A stretch of 64,000 nucleotides of DNA from Planctomycetota bacterium (GCA_016191165.1 JACPPF010000118.1:1-64000); one strand, 5' to 3'. Numbered from the stretch's first letter, positions 7,996 through 16,560 are shown. Notes: generated by a model not told the origin, from the sequence alone. Translations and numbers: made by a program.

Positions 7996-9231
7996 TCACG
8001 CCTTCCTGAACGTTTCCGGCGACTCTCCCTTGGCAATGACGACGATGCCCGCGTCGGTGACGGTGAAATTGCGCCGGCGATCGTGTTCGACATCGTAGCC
8101 GATGACGGCGCCCTGGGGAATCTTCACTTCCTTGTCGATGATGGCGCGGCGGATGCGCGCGCCGCGGCCAACGTCGACGCCGTCGAGGAGTATCGAGTCC
8201 TCGACATGCGCAAAGCTGTTGATGCGGACATTCGGGGACAAGACGCTGCGCACCACTTGTCCACCGCTGACGATGCAGCCGGCACACACGATGCTATCGT
8301 GCGCTTCGCCGCGCCGGCCCGTCGCCGCCTCGCGGAAGACAAACTTGGGCGGGGGCAGCTGCGGCTGGTGCGTACGGATCGGCCAGGCCTGGTCGTATAG
8401 ATTCAACTCCGGTACGACCTGGATCAGGTCCATGTTCGCCTGATAATACGCGTCCAGAGTGCCCACGTCGCGCCAGTAGGGCTCCGGCTTGGAATTCTTG
8501 TCACGGAATCGGTAGCCCAGGACGCGGTATTTGTCGATCATCGTCGGAATAATGTTCCGCCCGAAATCGTGATTGCTCTCCGGCTTGGTCGCATCCTGAC
8601 ACAATAACTCGTACATGAGCCGAGCGGTGAAAACATAGATCCCCATCGACGCCATGATGCGGCCCGGTTCGCCCGGGATGGTCATCGGCTCCCTGGGTTT
8701 TTCCTGAAAGCCGACGATTCGCTCGCTGGCATCAACTTGCATCACACCGAAGTGGATCGACTCCGACGCCGGCATCGGTAGACAGCCGACCGTGAGATCG
8801 GCCTGCTTTTCGATGTGGGCACGGATCATCGCGCTGTAATCCATCTTGTAGATATGGTCTCCGGCCAGGATCAGTACGTATTTGGGATTCGCCTTCTCGA
8901 TGGTGTAGATGTTCTGGTAGATCGCGTCGGCCGTGCCCTGATACCAGGTTTCGTCGAGCCGTTGCTGGGGGGGAAGGATATCGACATATTCATCCAGTTC
9001 CCGGCTCAAGAAGCTCCAGCCGGTGGCGAGGTGTCGGTCGAGACTGCGCGCCTTGTATTGCGTCAACACGAGGATGCGGCGCAGGTCGCTGTTGAGGCAA
9101 TTGGACAGCGTGAAGTCGATGATGCGATAAAGCCCGCCGAAGGGGACTGCGGGCTTGGCCCGTTCACGGGTCAGGGGTTCGAGCCTCGTGCCTTTGCCGC
9201 CGGCCAGGAGCAAGGTCAAGACATCTCTCAC
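7996..9231 (-). CDS. glgC: glucose-1-phosphate adenylyltransferase (enterobacterial-like type)
   Basis: A second ADP-glucose pyrophosphorylase, 411 aa from the chosen start. It has LTLLLAGGKGTRLEPLT, the KPAVPFGG motif, WYQGTADAIYQN, the GDHIYKMDY metal site and the closing VIGYDVEHDRRR followed by GIVVIAKG that marks the E. coli-like branch. The GTG at 9231, preceded by GAGGAG 9 nt upstream, yields the normal N-terminus MRDVLTLLL. The frame extends to a TTG at 9294, adding 21 residues that look unrelated. Together with the gene at 4436-5725, the window encodes two distantly related forms of the same enzyme, perhaps with different regulation or forming a hetero-oligomer. Confidence 0.92.
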   Translation of the reverse strand: MRDVLTLLLAGGKGTRLEPLTRERAKPAVPFGGLYRIIDFTLSNCLNSDLRRILVLTQYKARSLDRHLATGWSFLSRELDEYVDILPPQQRLDETWYQGTADAIYQNIYTIEKANPKYVLILAGDHIYKMDYSAMIRAHIEKQADLTVGCLPMPASESIHFGVMQVDASERIVGFQEKPREPMTIPGEPGRIMASMGIYVFTARLMYELLCQDATKPESNHDFGRNIIPTMIDKYRVLGYRFRDKNSKPEPYWRDVGTLDAYYQANMDLIQVVPELNLYDQAWPIRTHQPQLPPPKFVFREAATGRRGEAHDSIVCAGCIVSGGQVVRSVLSPNVRINSFAHVEDSILLDGVDVGRGARIRRAIIDKEVKIPQGAVIGYDVEHDRRRNFTVTDAGIVVIAKGESPETFRKA

Positions 9232-9359
9232 GATACGCTTCTCCTCATGGGTTCCGTTTAGAGGGAGCTCTAGCTGCCTCCCCTCTACGCTCAATTGTGG
9301 CGCGGCAGCGTAGAAAAGGCAAAAAGAATTTGCACAAACGCGCGGAGCAAACCCCGCGG

Positions 9360-9872
9360 TTAGATGGCTGGCAAAACTGCGATGTACGGCAGCTGGCGAT
9401 ACTCGTCGTTGTAATCCAGCCCGTAGCCGACGACGAATTCGTCGGGAATCTCGAAGCCGACAAGCTCGACTTCAACGTGATGTATCTGCCGACCCTTCTT
9501 CTGCAAAAGGACACACACCTTGACGGACAGGGCGCCTTGATCGCGCAGATCCTGCACCAGGCGCTTGAGCGTCTGCCCGGTGTCGAGGATATCGTCGAGC
9601 AACAGCACATGCCGATCGCGCACGTCGGGCATCAGGCCGGGGCTGACGTACAGTTCGCCGGACGTCGTGGTTTCACCGCGGTAGCTTGACGCCTGGATCA
9701 GGCCGATACGCAAAGGCATGTCAAGCCGGCGGACCAGATCGGCCAAAAACATGACGCTGCCGGTAAGGACGCCGACGATGGTCAAAGGCCGATCGCGATA
9801 GGCCGGCGCCAGGACGGCGGCCATCTCGCTCAAGCGTTTCTGAATCTGCGCCGCGGTGATGAGGATGCGCAT
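9360..9872 (-). CDS. hpt: hypoxanthine phosphoribosyltransferase
   Basis: A type I purine phosphoribosyltransferase, 170 aa from the chosen start. It converts hypoxanthine or guanine plus PRPP to IMP or GMP in purine salvage. The PRPP loop VLLLDDILDTGQTL, the VGVLTGSVMFLADL segment, SSYRGETT and the late VVGYGLDYN are all family signatures. The ATG at 9872 (MRILITAAQIQKRL) matches the usual family start. The frame is open to an ATG at 9989, which would add 39 unconserved residues, with another ATG at 9935. No clear Shine-Dalgarno resolves this. Confidence 0.92.
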   Translation of the reverse strand: MRILITAAQIQKRLSEMAAVLAPAYRDRPLTIVGVLTGSVMFLADLVRRLDMPLRIGLIQASSYRGETTTSGELYVSPGLMPDVRDRHVLLLDDILDTGQTLKRLVQDLRDQGALSVKVCVLLQKKGRQIHHVEVELVGFEIPDEFVVGYGLDYNDEYRQLPYIAVLPAI

Positions 9873-9995
9873 GGCGGGGTAATCGGTTCGATCCGGGGCG
9901 AGCCAAGTCGCGTCAACGGCCGGGTCACTTGCCATGGCGTCTGCAATCGGCCAGTTGCGCGGCTCGGCTGGCCTGTCGTTCCAAATCATTTTGGC

Positions 9996-10226
9996 CTACG
10001 GGATGGTGCTTTCCGAAATATACGGATTCGCTTGCGCGAGGAACAGGATAATCACGCCGACAAAATGGGTAGGCCGGGCCGGCCAAACAAGCTCACCCTC
10101 GCGCCATGCCGGCGGATTGTCGCGTTTCTCGGCAAAATCGTCAAAGTCGGACTGATGCGTGCCTACGGAATCGCCGATAGTCAATGAAGAAACTACCCAT
10201 TGTGCAGGGGCTGCGAGCCACGGCAT
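9996..10226 (-). CDS. doubtful small hypothetical protein
   Basis: A 76-codon frame that ends 6 bp before the longest possible start of hpt. Its second half reads like a real protein, with an acidic stretch (SDFDDFAEKRDNPPAW) and a hydrophobic segment (FVGVIILFLAQANP), and codon third positions are mixed. There is no Shine-Dalgarno and no known family. It could be a genuine short gene coupled to hpt or a chance frame opposite the leader of the HEAT protein. Confidence 0.25.
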   Translation of the reverse strand: MPWLAAPAQWVVSSLTIGDSVGTHQSDFDDFAEKRDNPPAWREGELVWPARPTHFVGVIILFLAQANPYISESTIP

Positions 10227-10274
10227 CCGCGCAACAGCGTGGACCCTTTCTCGTCATCGAAGGAGTGTTGTTCC

Positions 10275-12884
10275 ATGATCTGGTCAAACTGGCAGGGTGC
10301 GCTTTGGCGCGGCGCTGGCGTGGTTTTGTTGTTCTGGGCAGGACTGGCGTGGACCCAATCGCCCGCGCGCCCCGCCGGCAATCCGGCCGAACGGATCATG
10401 GTCGTCCATGAAAACGGCCGCAGCACGCGCTGCCGGGTTTTGGAGAGCTGGCAACTTCCCGATGGCCGCATCGCGAATCTGCTCGAGGCGCTGGAGACCG
10501 GCGAACGGATCACCATCGTGGACGAGCAACCTCCCGGCCTGTTGCGCGGCGGCAACAAGCGTGTCATGCCCAAGCGCATCTTTACTTGGGGCCGAGGCCG
10601 AAGCAGCCCGCCGGAAGGCTCGCCCATTCCGCCGCAACTGCGGCACGACTCGGGTATCGTCATCAAGAACGAAACACCGCCGCCTTCCGGCGCTGTGGTC
10701 AAGGAAGGCCCCGTCATCGTCAATCGCATCGTCGATGAGAAGCCGCTCGGCAAGGAATTCATGGCGCATACCGACGGCCCGGTGACGATTCTCAAGGAAG
10801 AACCCGCCATGAAGTCGGCTCGCCCCGGCCTGTTCCAGCGGCTATTTCAACGGCCGGAAAAGCAAGCACAGCCGCAGGTCGTGGATTTCAAGAAAGCGCC
10901 GGCCCCTGCGCCGCTGGTGATCAACGAACAACCGAAGCCATCGATCCCGCTTACGGTGAAGCCGAAGAGCGGTTCGACGCCGATTCCGACTATCGTGGAT
11001 CCGCCGAGCGTACTCCCCGGCACTGGGCAGCCCGTGCCCTTGCCGGCAATCCCGGAGGTGGCTAATCCGGTCGCGCCCACCCCAATTCTGCCGCTGAATC
11101 GTCCGACCCTCAAGCCGGAGCCGCCGGCGGTTGTGACCCCCCCGAGTGTGACGCCTCCGAGTGTGACGCCTCCGAGTGTGACGCCTCCGAGTGTGACGCC
11201 TCCGAGTGTGGTTTCTCCATCCCCTGGGATTCCAGCGTTTGAGCCGAGCCGGCCCGACCCGGTCAAGCCGGCGGAGCCACAAACGAAGAAGCCCTGGCGT
11301 TTGGGTTCGAACTTACAAGCATGGCTGCGTGGCCGCGGCGAGTCGAAGCCAGACGCTGCCAAGCCAGGGCCCGTGAAGTCGGAAGGCACAAAGAAACTAG
11401 CGACCGAGGAATACCTGGCCCAGCAGAACAAGGTTGCGGAGAAGCAGTTGACGCAGAAGATCGAGAAGATATCGCGGGCGCCGTTTTCGACGGCCATGGT
11501 GGCGCAGCCGAACCAGAAGAAACCCGAGCCGACCCCGCTGGCGATTCTGGCGCCAGCGCCAAGCCCGGAGAAGCCGCTCGTCGATCCGAAGCCGGCGCCG
11601 ATTCAGGAGCCGCAGCGAGACGTGAAGCGCGACATGTGGGGCACGCCGGCGTCGCCCATCCAGCCGCCGGGGCGCACCCTGGTGGGAAGCGGCACATTCA
11701 AGCCGGACCTGGTGAAACTGCCGCCGCCGCCTGTGGCGCGCGTGAACGATCCGCTGACCTCGCCGGAGCGGTTGATCCCGCCGGATAACCCCAAACTCAC
11801 GCCCAAGGGCGCGATGCTGCCGGCCGTATCGCGACCGGACCGGTTCCCTGCCGCGTCCCGTCCCGACTCGATCGCCCGGCCGGCCGAGCCGCAGTCGAAC
11901 CCGAACGTCCCGCTGGGGGCGCAATCGGTGCTCGCGGCGAAGAACGGCATCCTGGGCCCGGTGACCTACTTGCCGGTGCCGACGGTGACGGTCCCCTATC
12001 CGCACAATCCGCCGATGCCCCCCGCACCGAAGCTGCCTGATCCGCCGCAGCTGAACGCCAATGTCAACGCGTTCTCGCAGCCGCCCGCTCCGCGTGCGCC
12101 CCAACAGCAAAACCCGATGCATCAGAATGCCTTCAGCAGCCCGATGCAAAACCAGCAGCAGATTCTCGCCCAGCAGCAACAGATGCTTGCCCAGCAACAG
12201 CAGATGCTCGCCCAGCAGGCGATGATGCAGTATGGCTACTACAGGCAAAACCCGTACATGATGAATCCCTACATGCCGCAACAGGGCATGATGAACCCGA
12301 TGCTCGCGCAGGGCAGCCCCTACGGTCAGCCGCCCATGGCGCCGTCCAGCGGGCCCATGAACAATTTCTCGCGCTACTACAACGGCCCGGCGGCGCCGAG
12401 CCCCTATGCCGTCAATCGTCCGATGGCGATGCCGTATGGGCAGACGGGCTATCCGCACCAGGCGCCGATGTATGCAACGGTTCCGCAGATGCAGCAGCCG
12501 CAGCAACAGGTCATGCAACCGGCGTCGCATCAGCAAATGCCGACCCAGCAACAGGCGACCACGCAGCAGGTTCAGCAGTTGATCAAGGTGCTGCGTGAAT
12601 CGCCGTACCCGGCACAACGGGAATGGGCGGCCCAGTCGCTCACCACGAACTACGAATGGCGTGCCCATCCGCAGATTGTGCCTGCGATCCTGCAGGCCGC
12701 CAGCCAGGACCCCGCCTCGAGCGTCCGCGCCGGCAGCGTCTACTGCCTGGGCCGGATGGGCGCCGCCGTCGAGCCAGTCTTCGGGGCGCTGCACTCGCTG
12801 CGCAACGACATCGACCCGCGCGTGCGGCAAGAGGTCGAACAGGCGTTCACCCGCCTTGGCCAAACGCCGATGGCGCCGCAATAA
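10275..12884 (+). CDS. secreted Pro/Gln-rich protein with C-terminal HEAT repeats
   Basis: An 869-aa protein. The ATG at 10275 follows GAAGGAG and gives a signal peptide (hydrophobic VVLLFWAGLAW, cleavage near TQS). The body is long and disordered, rich in Pro, Lys and Ala, with five tandem TPPSV units (11133-11207). It is then Gln/Met-rich (QQQQMLAQQ repeated) with Met-Pro-Tyr-rich stretches. The last ~100 residues form two or three HEAT repeats (VQQLIKVLRESPYPAQREWA, SVRAGSVYCLGRMG). The architecture suggests an extracytoplasmic scaffold, perhaps bound to the cell envelope; no enzyme domain is visible. An alternative upstream start at 10200 would destroy the signal peptide. Confidence 0.8.
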   Translation: MIWSNWQGALWRGAGVVLLFWAGLAWTQSPARPAGNPAERIMVVHENGRSTRCRVLESWQLPDGRIANLLEALETGERITIVDEQPPGLLRGGNKRVMPKRIFTWGRGRSSPPEGSPIPPQLRHDSGIVIKNETPPPSGAVVKEGPVIVNRIVDEKPLGKEFMAHTDGPVTILKEEPAMKSARPGLFQRLFQRPEKQAQPQVVDFKKAPAPAPLVINEQPKPSIPLTVKPKSGSTPIPTIVDPPSVLPGTGQPVPLPAIPEVANPVAPTPILPLNRPTLKPEPPAVVTPPSVTPPSVTPPSVTPPSVTPPSVVSPSPGIPAFEPSRPDPVKPAEPQTKKPWRLGSNLQAWLRGRGESKPDAAKPGPVKSEGTKKLATEEYLAQQNKVAEKQLTQKIEKISRAPFSTAMVAQPNQKKPEPTPLAILAPAPSPEKPLVDPKPAPIQEPQRDVKRDMWGTPASPIQPPGRTLVGSGTFKPDLVKLPPPPVARVNDPLTSPERLIPPDNPKLTPKGAMLPAVSRPDRFPAASRPDSIARPAEPQSNPNVPLGAQSVLAAKNGILGPVTYLPVPTVTVPYPHNPPMPPAPKLPDPPQLNANVNAFSQPPAPRAPQQQNPMHQNAFSSPMQNQQQILAQQQQMLAQQQQMLAQQAMMQYGYYRQNPYMMNPYMPQQGMMNPMLAQGSPYGQPPMAPSSGPMNNFSRYYNGPAAPSPYAVNRPMAMPYGQTGYPHQAPMYATVPQMQQPQQQVMQPASHQQMPTQQQATTQQVQQLIKVLRESPYPAQREWAAQSLTTNYEWRAHPQIVPAILQAASQDPASSVRAGSVYCLGRMGAAVEPVFGALHSLRNDIDPRVRQEVEQAFTRLGQTPMAPQ
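11133..11207 (+). repeat. 15-bp tandem repeat, 5 copies, inside the HEAT protein gene
   Basis: The unit gtgacgcctccgagt is present four times exactly (11148-11207) and once with changes (11133-11147). It encodes V-T-P-P-S repeats in frame. Exact identity of the copies points to recent expansion, so copy number may vary between strains. Confidence 0.9.
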
Positions 12885-12905
12885 CGTAAACACTTTTTGA
12901 CGCCT

Positions 12906-12961
12906 CCGAGCCTGAAGCGCAAGCGAAGAAAAGCACAACTTCGCTTACGCTTCAGGCTCGG
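12906..12961. terminator. inverted repeat, probable terminator
   Basis: Arms 12906-12927 (ccgagcctgaagcgcaagcg...) and 12940-12961 are complementary at 21 of 22 positions. The site lies just after the HEAT protein gene and before the vWA gene. It shares the core GAAGCG(T/C)AAGCGA with the palindrome at 7211-7283. Confidence 0.7.
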
Positions 12962-13047
12962 ACCCTTTTTGTAAAATCAAAACTTTCCCGGCCTGCCGCT
13001 CGTCTATAGTGTGAGCTTCCATACAGGTTCTCACAAAGGAGCGAGCG

Positions 13048-14193
13048 ATGTTGACCTGGCGCAAACTGATTCTCAGCCTCACGTTGGCGTTTTTCACCCT
13101 CGGCGCCGCCGGTGCCCAGGAGCCGACCAAAAAGCAGCCTCGACCCACGGTCGAGGTCGTATTCTGCCTGGACACCACCGGCAGCATGTCGGGCCTCATC
13201 CATGCCGCCAAGCAAAAAATCTGGGCGATCTCCAACCAGATCTCCGCGGGTAATCCGACGCCGCTCGTCAAGGTCGGCCTGGTCGCCTATCGCGATCGCC
13301 GCGACGCTTATGTCACGAAGGTTTTCGACCTGACCGATGATCTCGACGCCATCCACGGCCAACTCATGGGCCTGAAGGCCGTGGGCGGCGGCGATTTCCC
13401 GGAAAGCGTCAATCAGGCGCTGCACGAGGCCGTGACCAAGATTTCCTGGAGCAAGGACAAGAAGACGCTGCGCATGATCTTCCTCGTCGGCGATGCCCCA
13501 CCGCACATGGATTACCCCGACGATGTCAAGTATCCCATCACCTGTAAGCTCGCCGTGGAACGCAACATCATCATCAACACGGTCCAGTGCGGCACGCACG
13601 CGGCGACGCGAAAGTACTGGCTCGACATCTGCAAGAGTGCCGAGGGCTCCTACGTGCAGATTGACGCCCAGGGCGGCCCAGTCGTGACCGTGGCGACGCC
13701 GTTCGATGCCAAGCTGGCCGCGATCAACCTCGAGATTAACAAGACGCAACTCGTATTCGGCGGCCGCCGAATTCAAGAAGCCGCCAAGCTGCGGCTGGCG
13801 AAGAGCGGCGCCCTTCCCGCCGCGGCCCAGGCGGACCGGGCAGCCTTCACGGCGCGCAACAATGCCGCGGTCGCCTATGACCTTCTCCAAAAAGTGAAGG
13901 ATGGCAAGGTCAAGCTCGAAGACCTGAAGAAAGATGAGCTGCCCGAGGAATTGAAAGGCAAATCGCTTGCCGAGCAGAAGGCCGTGCTGGCATCCATCGA
14001 AAAACGTCGCGCGGAACTGAGCAAGGAAGCGATCGACCTCGACAAGAAACGCGGCGCCTATATCAACAAAAAGCTTGCGGAGAATCAGAAGGCCGGCGCC
14101 CGCGACGGCTTCGACAACCAGGTGCTACGCATCCTGCAAACCCAGGCGGAACGGGTGAATATCCAGTACGGGGCCAACCCGAAGAAAAAATAG
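13048..14193 (+). CDS. secreted von Willebrand factor A domain protein
   Basis: A 381-aa protein with a signal peptide (LILSLTLAFFTLGAAGA-QE). The vWA domain starts at about residue 35 with VEVVFCLDTTGSMSG, whose DxTGS-type MIDAS motif binds a divalent metal. A later Thr is replaced in this group by the GGGDFPES loop, and an Asp lies in LVGDAPPHMD. The C-terminal third is a charged, helical, coiled-coil-like region (KDGKVKLEDLKKDELPEELK). AAAGGAG lies 7 nt before the ATG. It probably mediates protein binding outside the cytoplasm; the partner is unknown. Confidence 0.88.
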   Translation: MLTWRKLILSLTLAFFTLGAAGAQEPTKKQPRPTVEVVFCLDTTGSMSGLIHAAKQKIWAISNQISAGNPTPLVKVGLVAYRDRRDAYVTKVFDLTDDLDAIHGQLMGLKAVGGGDFPESVNQALHEAVTKISWSKDKKTLRMIFLVGDAPPHMDYPDDVKYPITCKLAVERNIIINTVQCGTHAATRKYWLDICKSAEGSYVQIDAQGGPVVTVATPFDAKLAAINLEINKTQLVFGGRRIQEAAKLRLAKSGALPAAAQADRAAFTARNNAAVAYDLLQKVKDGKVKLEDLKKDELPEELKGKSLAEQKAVLASIEKRRAELSKEAIDLDKKRGAYINKKLAENQKAGARDGFDNQVLRILQTQAERVNIQYGANPKKK

Positions 14194-14210
14194 GCGAATG
14201 CTATTGGGTA

Positions 14211-14303
14211 GTGTCTCAGTTTGATGGTAGACCTCACGCTCCGCGTGAGGAATTCCTCACGCGGAGCGTGAGGTCTACCATGCGCCGAAGCAAAGTGAGA
14301 CAC
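14211..14303. mobile_element. MITE-like element built around a perfect 58-bp palindrome
   Basis: The ends gtgtctcagttt (14211-14222) and aaagtgagacac (14292-14303) are inverted repeats matching at 11 of 12 positions. Inside lies a perfect palindrome at 14224-14281 with 29-bp arms and a central gaattc. Size, terminal inverted repeats and lack of coding capacity fit a miniature inverted-repeat element; no clear target-site duplication could be fixed by eye. Confidence 0.5.
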
Positions 14304-14385
14304 CACCGGCTATTGGCTTCCAGTCGGAGCGATATCCGCCTAAAGCTACTGAGCCTTGCACAGGTGGCGCAGCTCCAATGCCCTC

Positions 14386-14494
14386 GTTCCCAAACTCTGT
14401 TTGGGAACGCAAGTTTGGAAACTCCGTTTCGATGCAGCAATTCTCTCACGAAACAGAGTTTCGCTCCCGTGGGTTCCCAAACGGAGTTTGGGAA
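14386..14494. repeat. nested palindromes of the gttcccaaac family
   Basis: Two hairpins, 14386-14408 (arms gttcccaaac / gtttgggaac) and 14474-14494 (arms ttcccaaac / gtttgggaa), flank an inner pair of related arms (aaactccgtttcg and cgaaacagagttt). The arrangement is a compound REP-like cluster. Confidence 0.65.
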
Positions 14495-14567
14495 TCAGAA
14501 GGTAAGAGTTGCGCTATTTGCACAGTTGTCTGTAAATGCTAATCGCGAAGGGGCCGCGCGCAAATGT

Positions 14568-14662
14568 ACGCTCGATTTGAGAACCCATACGAGCCGCGAC
14601 CGCCAGGAAGCGGTCTGGACAAACCGCTCCCTGACGGTCGCGGCTGGTGAGCGGTAATTGAC
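14568..14662 (+). repeat. 95-bp dispersed repeat, copy A
   Basis: Starts acgctcgatttgag and ends gcggtaattgac. It is about 85% identical by eye to the reverse complement of 28061-28155. Internally it folds into a hairpin (cgagccgcgaccg ... cggtcgcggct, and agcggt ... accgct). It is non-coding and lies downstream of convergent genes. Confidence 0.75.
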
Positions 14663-14670
14663 CCCCGCGG

Positions 14671-15120
14671 CTACTTCTCCTGCCGCTTCCACGTCACTAC
14701 AAAGTAATTCGTATCCGGCCAGGTCGCGAATTGACCTGGCCGTTCGTCTTCCGTGGTCAACCCCCGGCAGATCTTGAGCGTGTCCTTGTCGAGCAGGTAA
14801 ATCGCCTTGAATTTCTTTTCTGCCTGCCCCGGCAGCGCCTGAAACATGTCCATCGCCGCGGGCTTCTTGCTTGGATCGAGCGTGATGCGAAAACCCGGCA
14901 GGGGCTGACCCTTGACCGTGGTGCGGTAGTCGTCCCCCTTGACGATGAGCAGTGTGTTCTGCAACTTCGCCGCGGGAACGTCCTTGCCGTTGACCTCCAG
15001 GGCGTGCAACACCCAGGCGCCTTGCATCTGTTTAAGATCGTGCTTCGCTTTCAGGTCGTTGGCTGGTTGACCAAAGACGACGATCAGTGGCAGGGAAAGC
15101 CAGAGAGATTTGGCGAACAT
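14671..15120 (-). CDS. secreted TIGR03067-domain protein
   Basis: A 149-aa protein with a signal peptide (FAKSLWLSLPLIVVFG). The mature part carries the planctomycete-type TIGR03067 pattern: LKQMQGAWVLHALEVNGKDV, a beta-rich middle with LLDKDTLKICRG, and a closing FATWPDTNYFVVTWKR. The domain resembles a lipocalin-like beta barrel found in many copies in these bacteria; no biochemical role is established. Confidence 0.8.
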   Translation of the reverse strand: MFAKSLWLSLPLIVVFGQPANDLKAKHDLKQMQGAWVLHALEVNGKDVPAAKLQNTLLIVKGDDYRTTVKGQPLPGFRITLDPSKKPAAMDMFQALPGQAEKKFKAIYLLDKDTLKICRGLTTEDERPGQFATWPDTNYFVVTWKRQEK

Positions 15121-15169
15121 GGTCTCGTCCCCAATTCAGCGAGCGGGCGGGTCACCAGGAGAGGATAGG

Positions 15170-15799
15170 TTACATGAAAGTAACCGGCCGTTCCAGCGCG
15201 ATTTTCAGACGGCGCAAATACTCCGCGCGCGGGATCTCGACGGCGCCGAGACTTGCCGTCAACTCGGTGGCGACCTGCGTGTCGAACAACGTGAAGCCGC
15301 GGATTTGCAGGTATTCGAGCAGATAGGCCAGGGCCACCTTCGAGGCGTCGCGCACGCGGTGGAACATCGACTCGCCGGCGAAGAATCCGCCGATGGCGAC
15401 GCCGTAAAGGCCGCCCGCCAGTTTGCCGTCGTGCCAGGCCTCAATGCTATGGGCATGGCCTCGCTCGTGCAGACGAATATAGGCGTCGATCATGTCAGCG
15501 GTGATCCAGGTGCTGTCGCGGTCGGCACAACCGCGGACGACGTCGTCAAAAGCTTGATCGAGCGTGAGGCGAAATTTGTCCGAGCGGATCGTCCGCGCCA
15601 GCCGGCGTGAAAGATAGAATTCGTCGAACTCGAAAATGGCGCGCGGATCAGGCGACCACCACAGAATTGGTTCGCCTTCATTGAACCAGGGGAAGATGCC
15701 ATTGCGATAGGCCCGAAGGAGCGTTGCCGGGCGCAGATCGCCACCAACGGCCACCAGTCCGTGCTCGTCGGCGTGCTCGGGTCGCAAGATCAACGCCAT
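15170..15799 (-). CDS. aat: leucyl/phenylalanyl-tRNA--protein transferase
   Basis: A 209-aa aminoacyl-transferase of the bacterial N-degron pathway. It adds Leu or Phe to proteins with N-terminal Arg or Lys so that ClpS/ClpAP can degrade them. Signatures are LVAVGGDLRPATLLRAYRNG, IFPWF, LWWSPDPRAIF, GHAHSIEAW, LAGGLYG and FFAGESMF. The ATG at 15799, with CGGAG upstream, gives the usual family N-terminus. A TTG at 15865 would add 22 residues and come within 2 bp of the upstream gene. It is probably co-transcribed with the membrane protein gene before it. Confidence 0.92.
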   Translation of the reverse strand: MALILRPEHADEHGLVAVGGDLRPATLLRAYRNGIFPWFNEGEPILWWSPDPRAIFEFDEFYLSRRLARTIRSDKFRLTLDQAFDDVVRGCADRDSTWITADMIDAYIRLHERGHAHSIEAWHDGKLAGGLYGVAIGGFFAGESMFHRVRDASKVALAYLLEYLQIRGFTLFDTQVATELTASLGAVEIPRAEYLRRLKIALERPVTFM

Positions 15800-15867
15800 G
15801 ACAAAAGCCGCTCCGTGGAAGCAATCCTTGCCCTCCACAGTAGCAGACGCACGCTGGTTCGCCAACG

Positions 15868-16560
15868 TCAGTCGCGGCGACGCCGGAAGGTCAGTCGGCT
15901 CAGGAGCATCGAGATCATGTCCTCGTCGCCGTCCTCATCGCGTTCACGCCGCCGCCGGGCCCGCCAGCGGTCGAAGAAAAACTGAAACCCGAAGCCGAAA
16001 AGAGCGCCGCCGCCACAGATCGCCGTGAGAAGGGTCGAGTTCTCGTCGCTCCAGGTGATCGCGTCCATCATCTCGCGATAGTGCATCAAGGCCAGGACAC
16101 CGTACGCCAGGAAACACACGCCCACCAGGCTCGTCAACAACATGAAAAACCAGCGAAAGAGCAACAGGCACAACAGCCCACTCACCAAAAAAGCAATGAC
16201 CTGATGTTGAAAGCTCGGAAACGCGAGCAATAAGGCATACACTCCCGCCAGCCCGCCCGCGGCAAACGTGATGACACGCACCAGCGCGAGCGCCAGCACC
16301 CCCGCGGCAATCGCCAGCAGGATCGCCACCACGATCGGCTGCGCATGCCAGGTGTTTGCCTCGAGCAATCCGAACAACCCCGCCACGACGGTCGTCGCCA
16401 GCACGATCCAGAAGCGATGGCTCCACCAGCCCAAAAGCCAAAGCAACAACCCGATTGGCAAGATCGCCAGGATCAGCCCAAGCGACAGCCCGCACAGGTC
16501 CGCCAGGATATCGGTCGCGATCAAATACATCCGCGCACGCGCCTCCGCCGGGGAATCCAT
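15868..16560 (-). CDS. multi-pass membrane protein of unknown function
   Basis: A 230-aa protein with about six or seven hydrophobic helices (for example LILAILPIGLLLWLLGW, IVVAILLAIAAGVLALALV and LLTSLVGVCFLAYGVLAL). It has a basic, Arg-rich C-terminal tail (RWRARRRRERDEDGDED, ending TFRRRRD), probably cytoplasmic. The pattern resembles DUF4203/TMEM198-like proteins but the match is weak. It precedes aat on the same strand. Confidence 0.7.
   Translation of the reverse strand: MDSPAEARARMYLIATDILADLCGLSLGLILAILPIGLLLWLLGWWSHRFWIVLATTVVAGLFGLLEANTWHAQPIVVAILLAIAAGVLALALVRVITFAAGGLAGVYALLLAFPSFQHQVIAFLVSGLLCLLLFRWFFMLLTSLVGVCFLAYGVLALMHYREMMDAITWSDENSTLLTAICGGGALFGFGFQFFFDRWRARRRRERDEDGDEDMISMLLSRLTFRRRRD

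Larger units (their letters stand above)
14194..14670. other. repeat-rich intergenic region without genes
   Basis: Almost the whole stretch between the convergent vWA and TIGR03067 genes consists of palindromic repeats: a MITE-like element (14211-14303), a pair of gttcccaaac-type hairpins (14386-14494) and one copy of a 95-bp dispersed repeat (14568-14662). No coding sequence is supported. Confidence 0.7.

Noticed and set aside
11133-11207. Short tandem repeats as a possible CRISPR array
   Set aside because: The 15-bp units are directly adjacent with no spacers and are translated in frame within a gene. No cas genes are present anywhere in the window.
11397-12938. 513-codon minus-strand frame opposite the HEAT protein gene
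   Set aside because: Its product is His/Arg/Leu-rich and unlike any family; the plus strand has a signal peptide and HEAT repeats.
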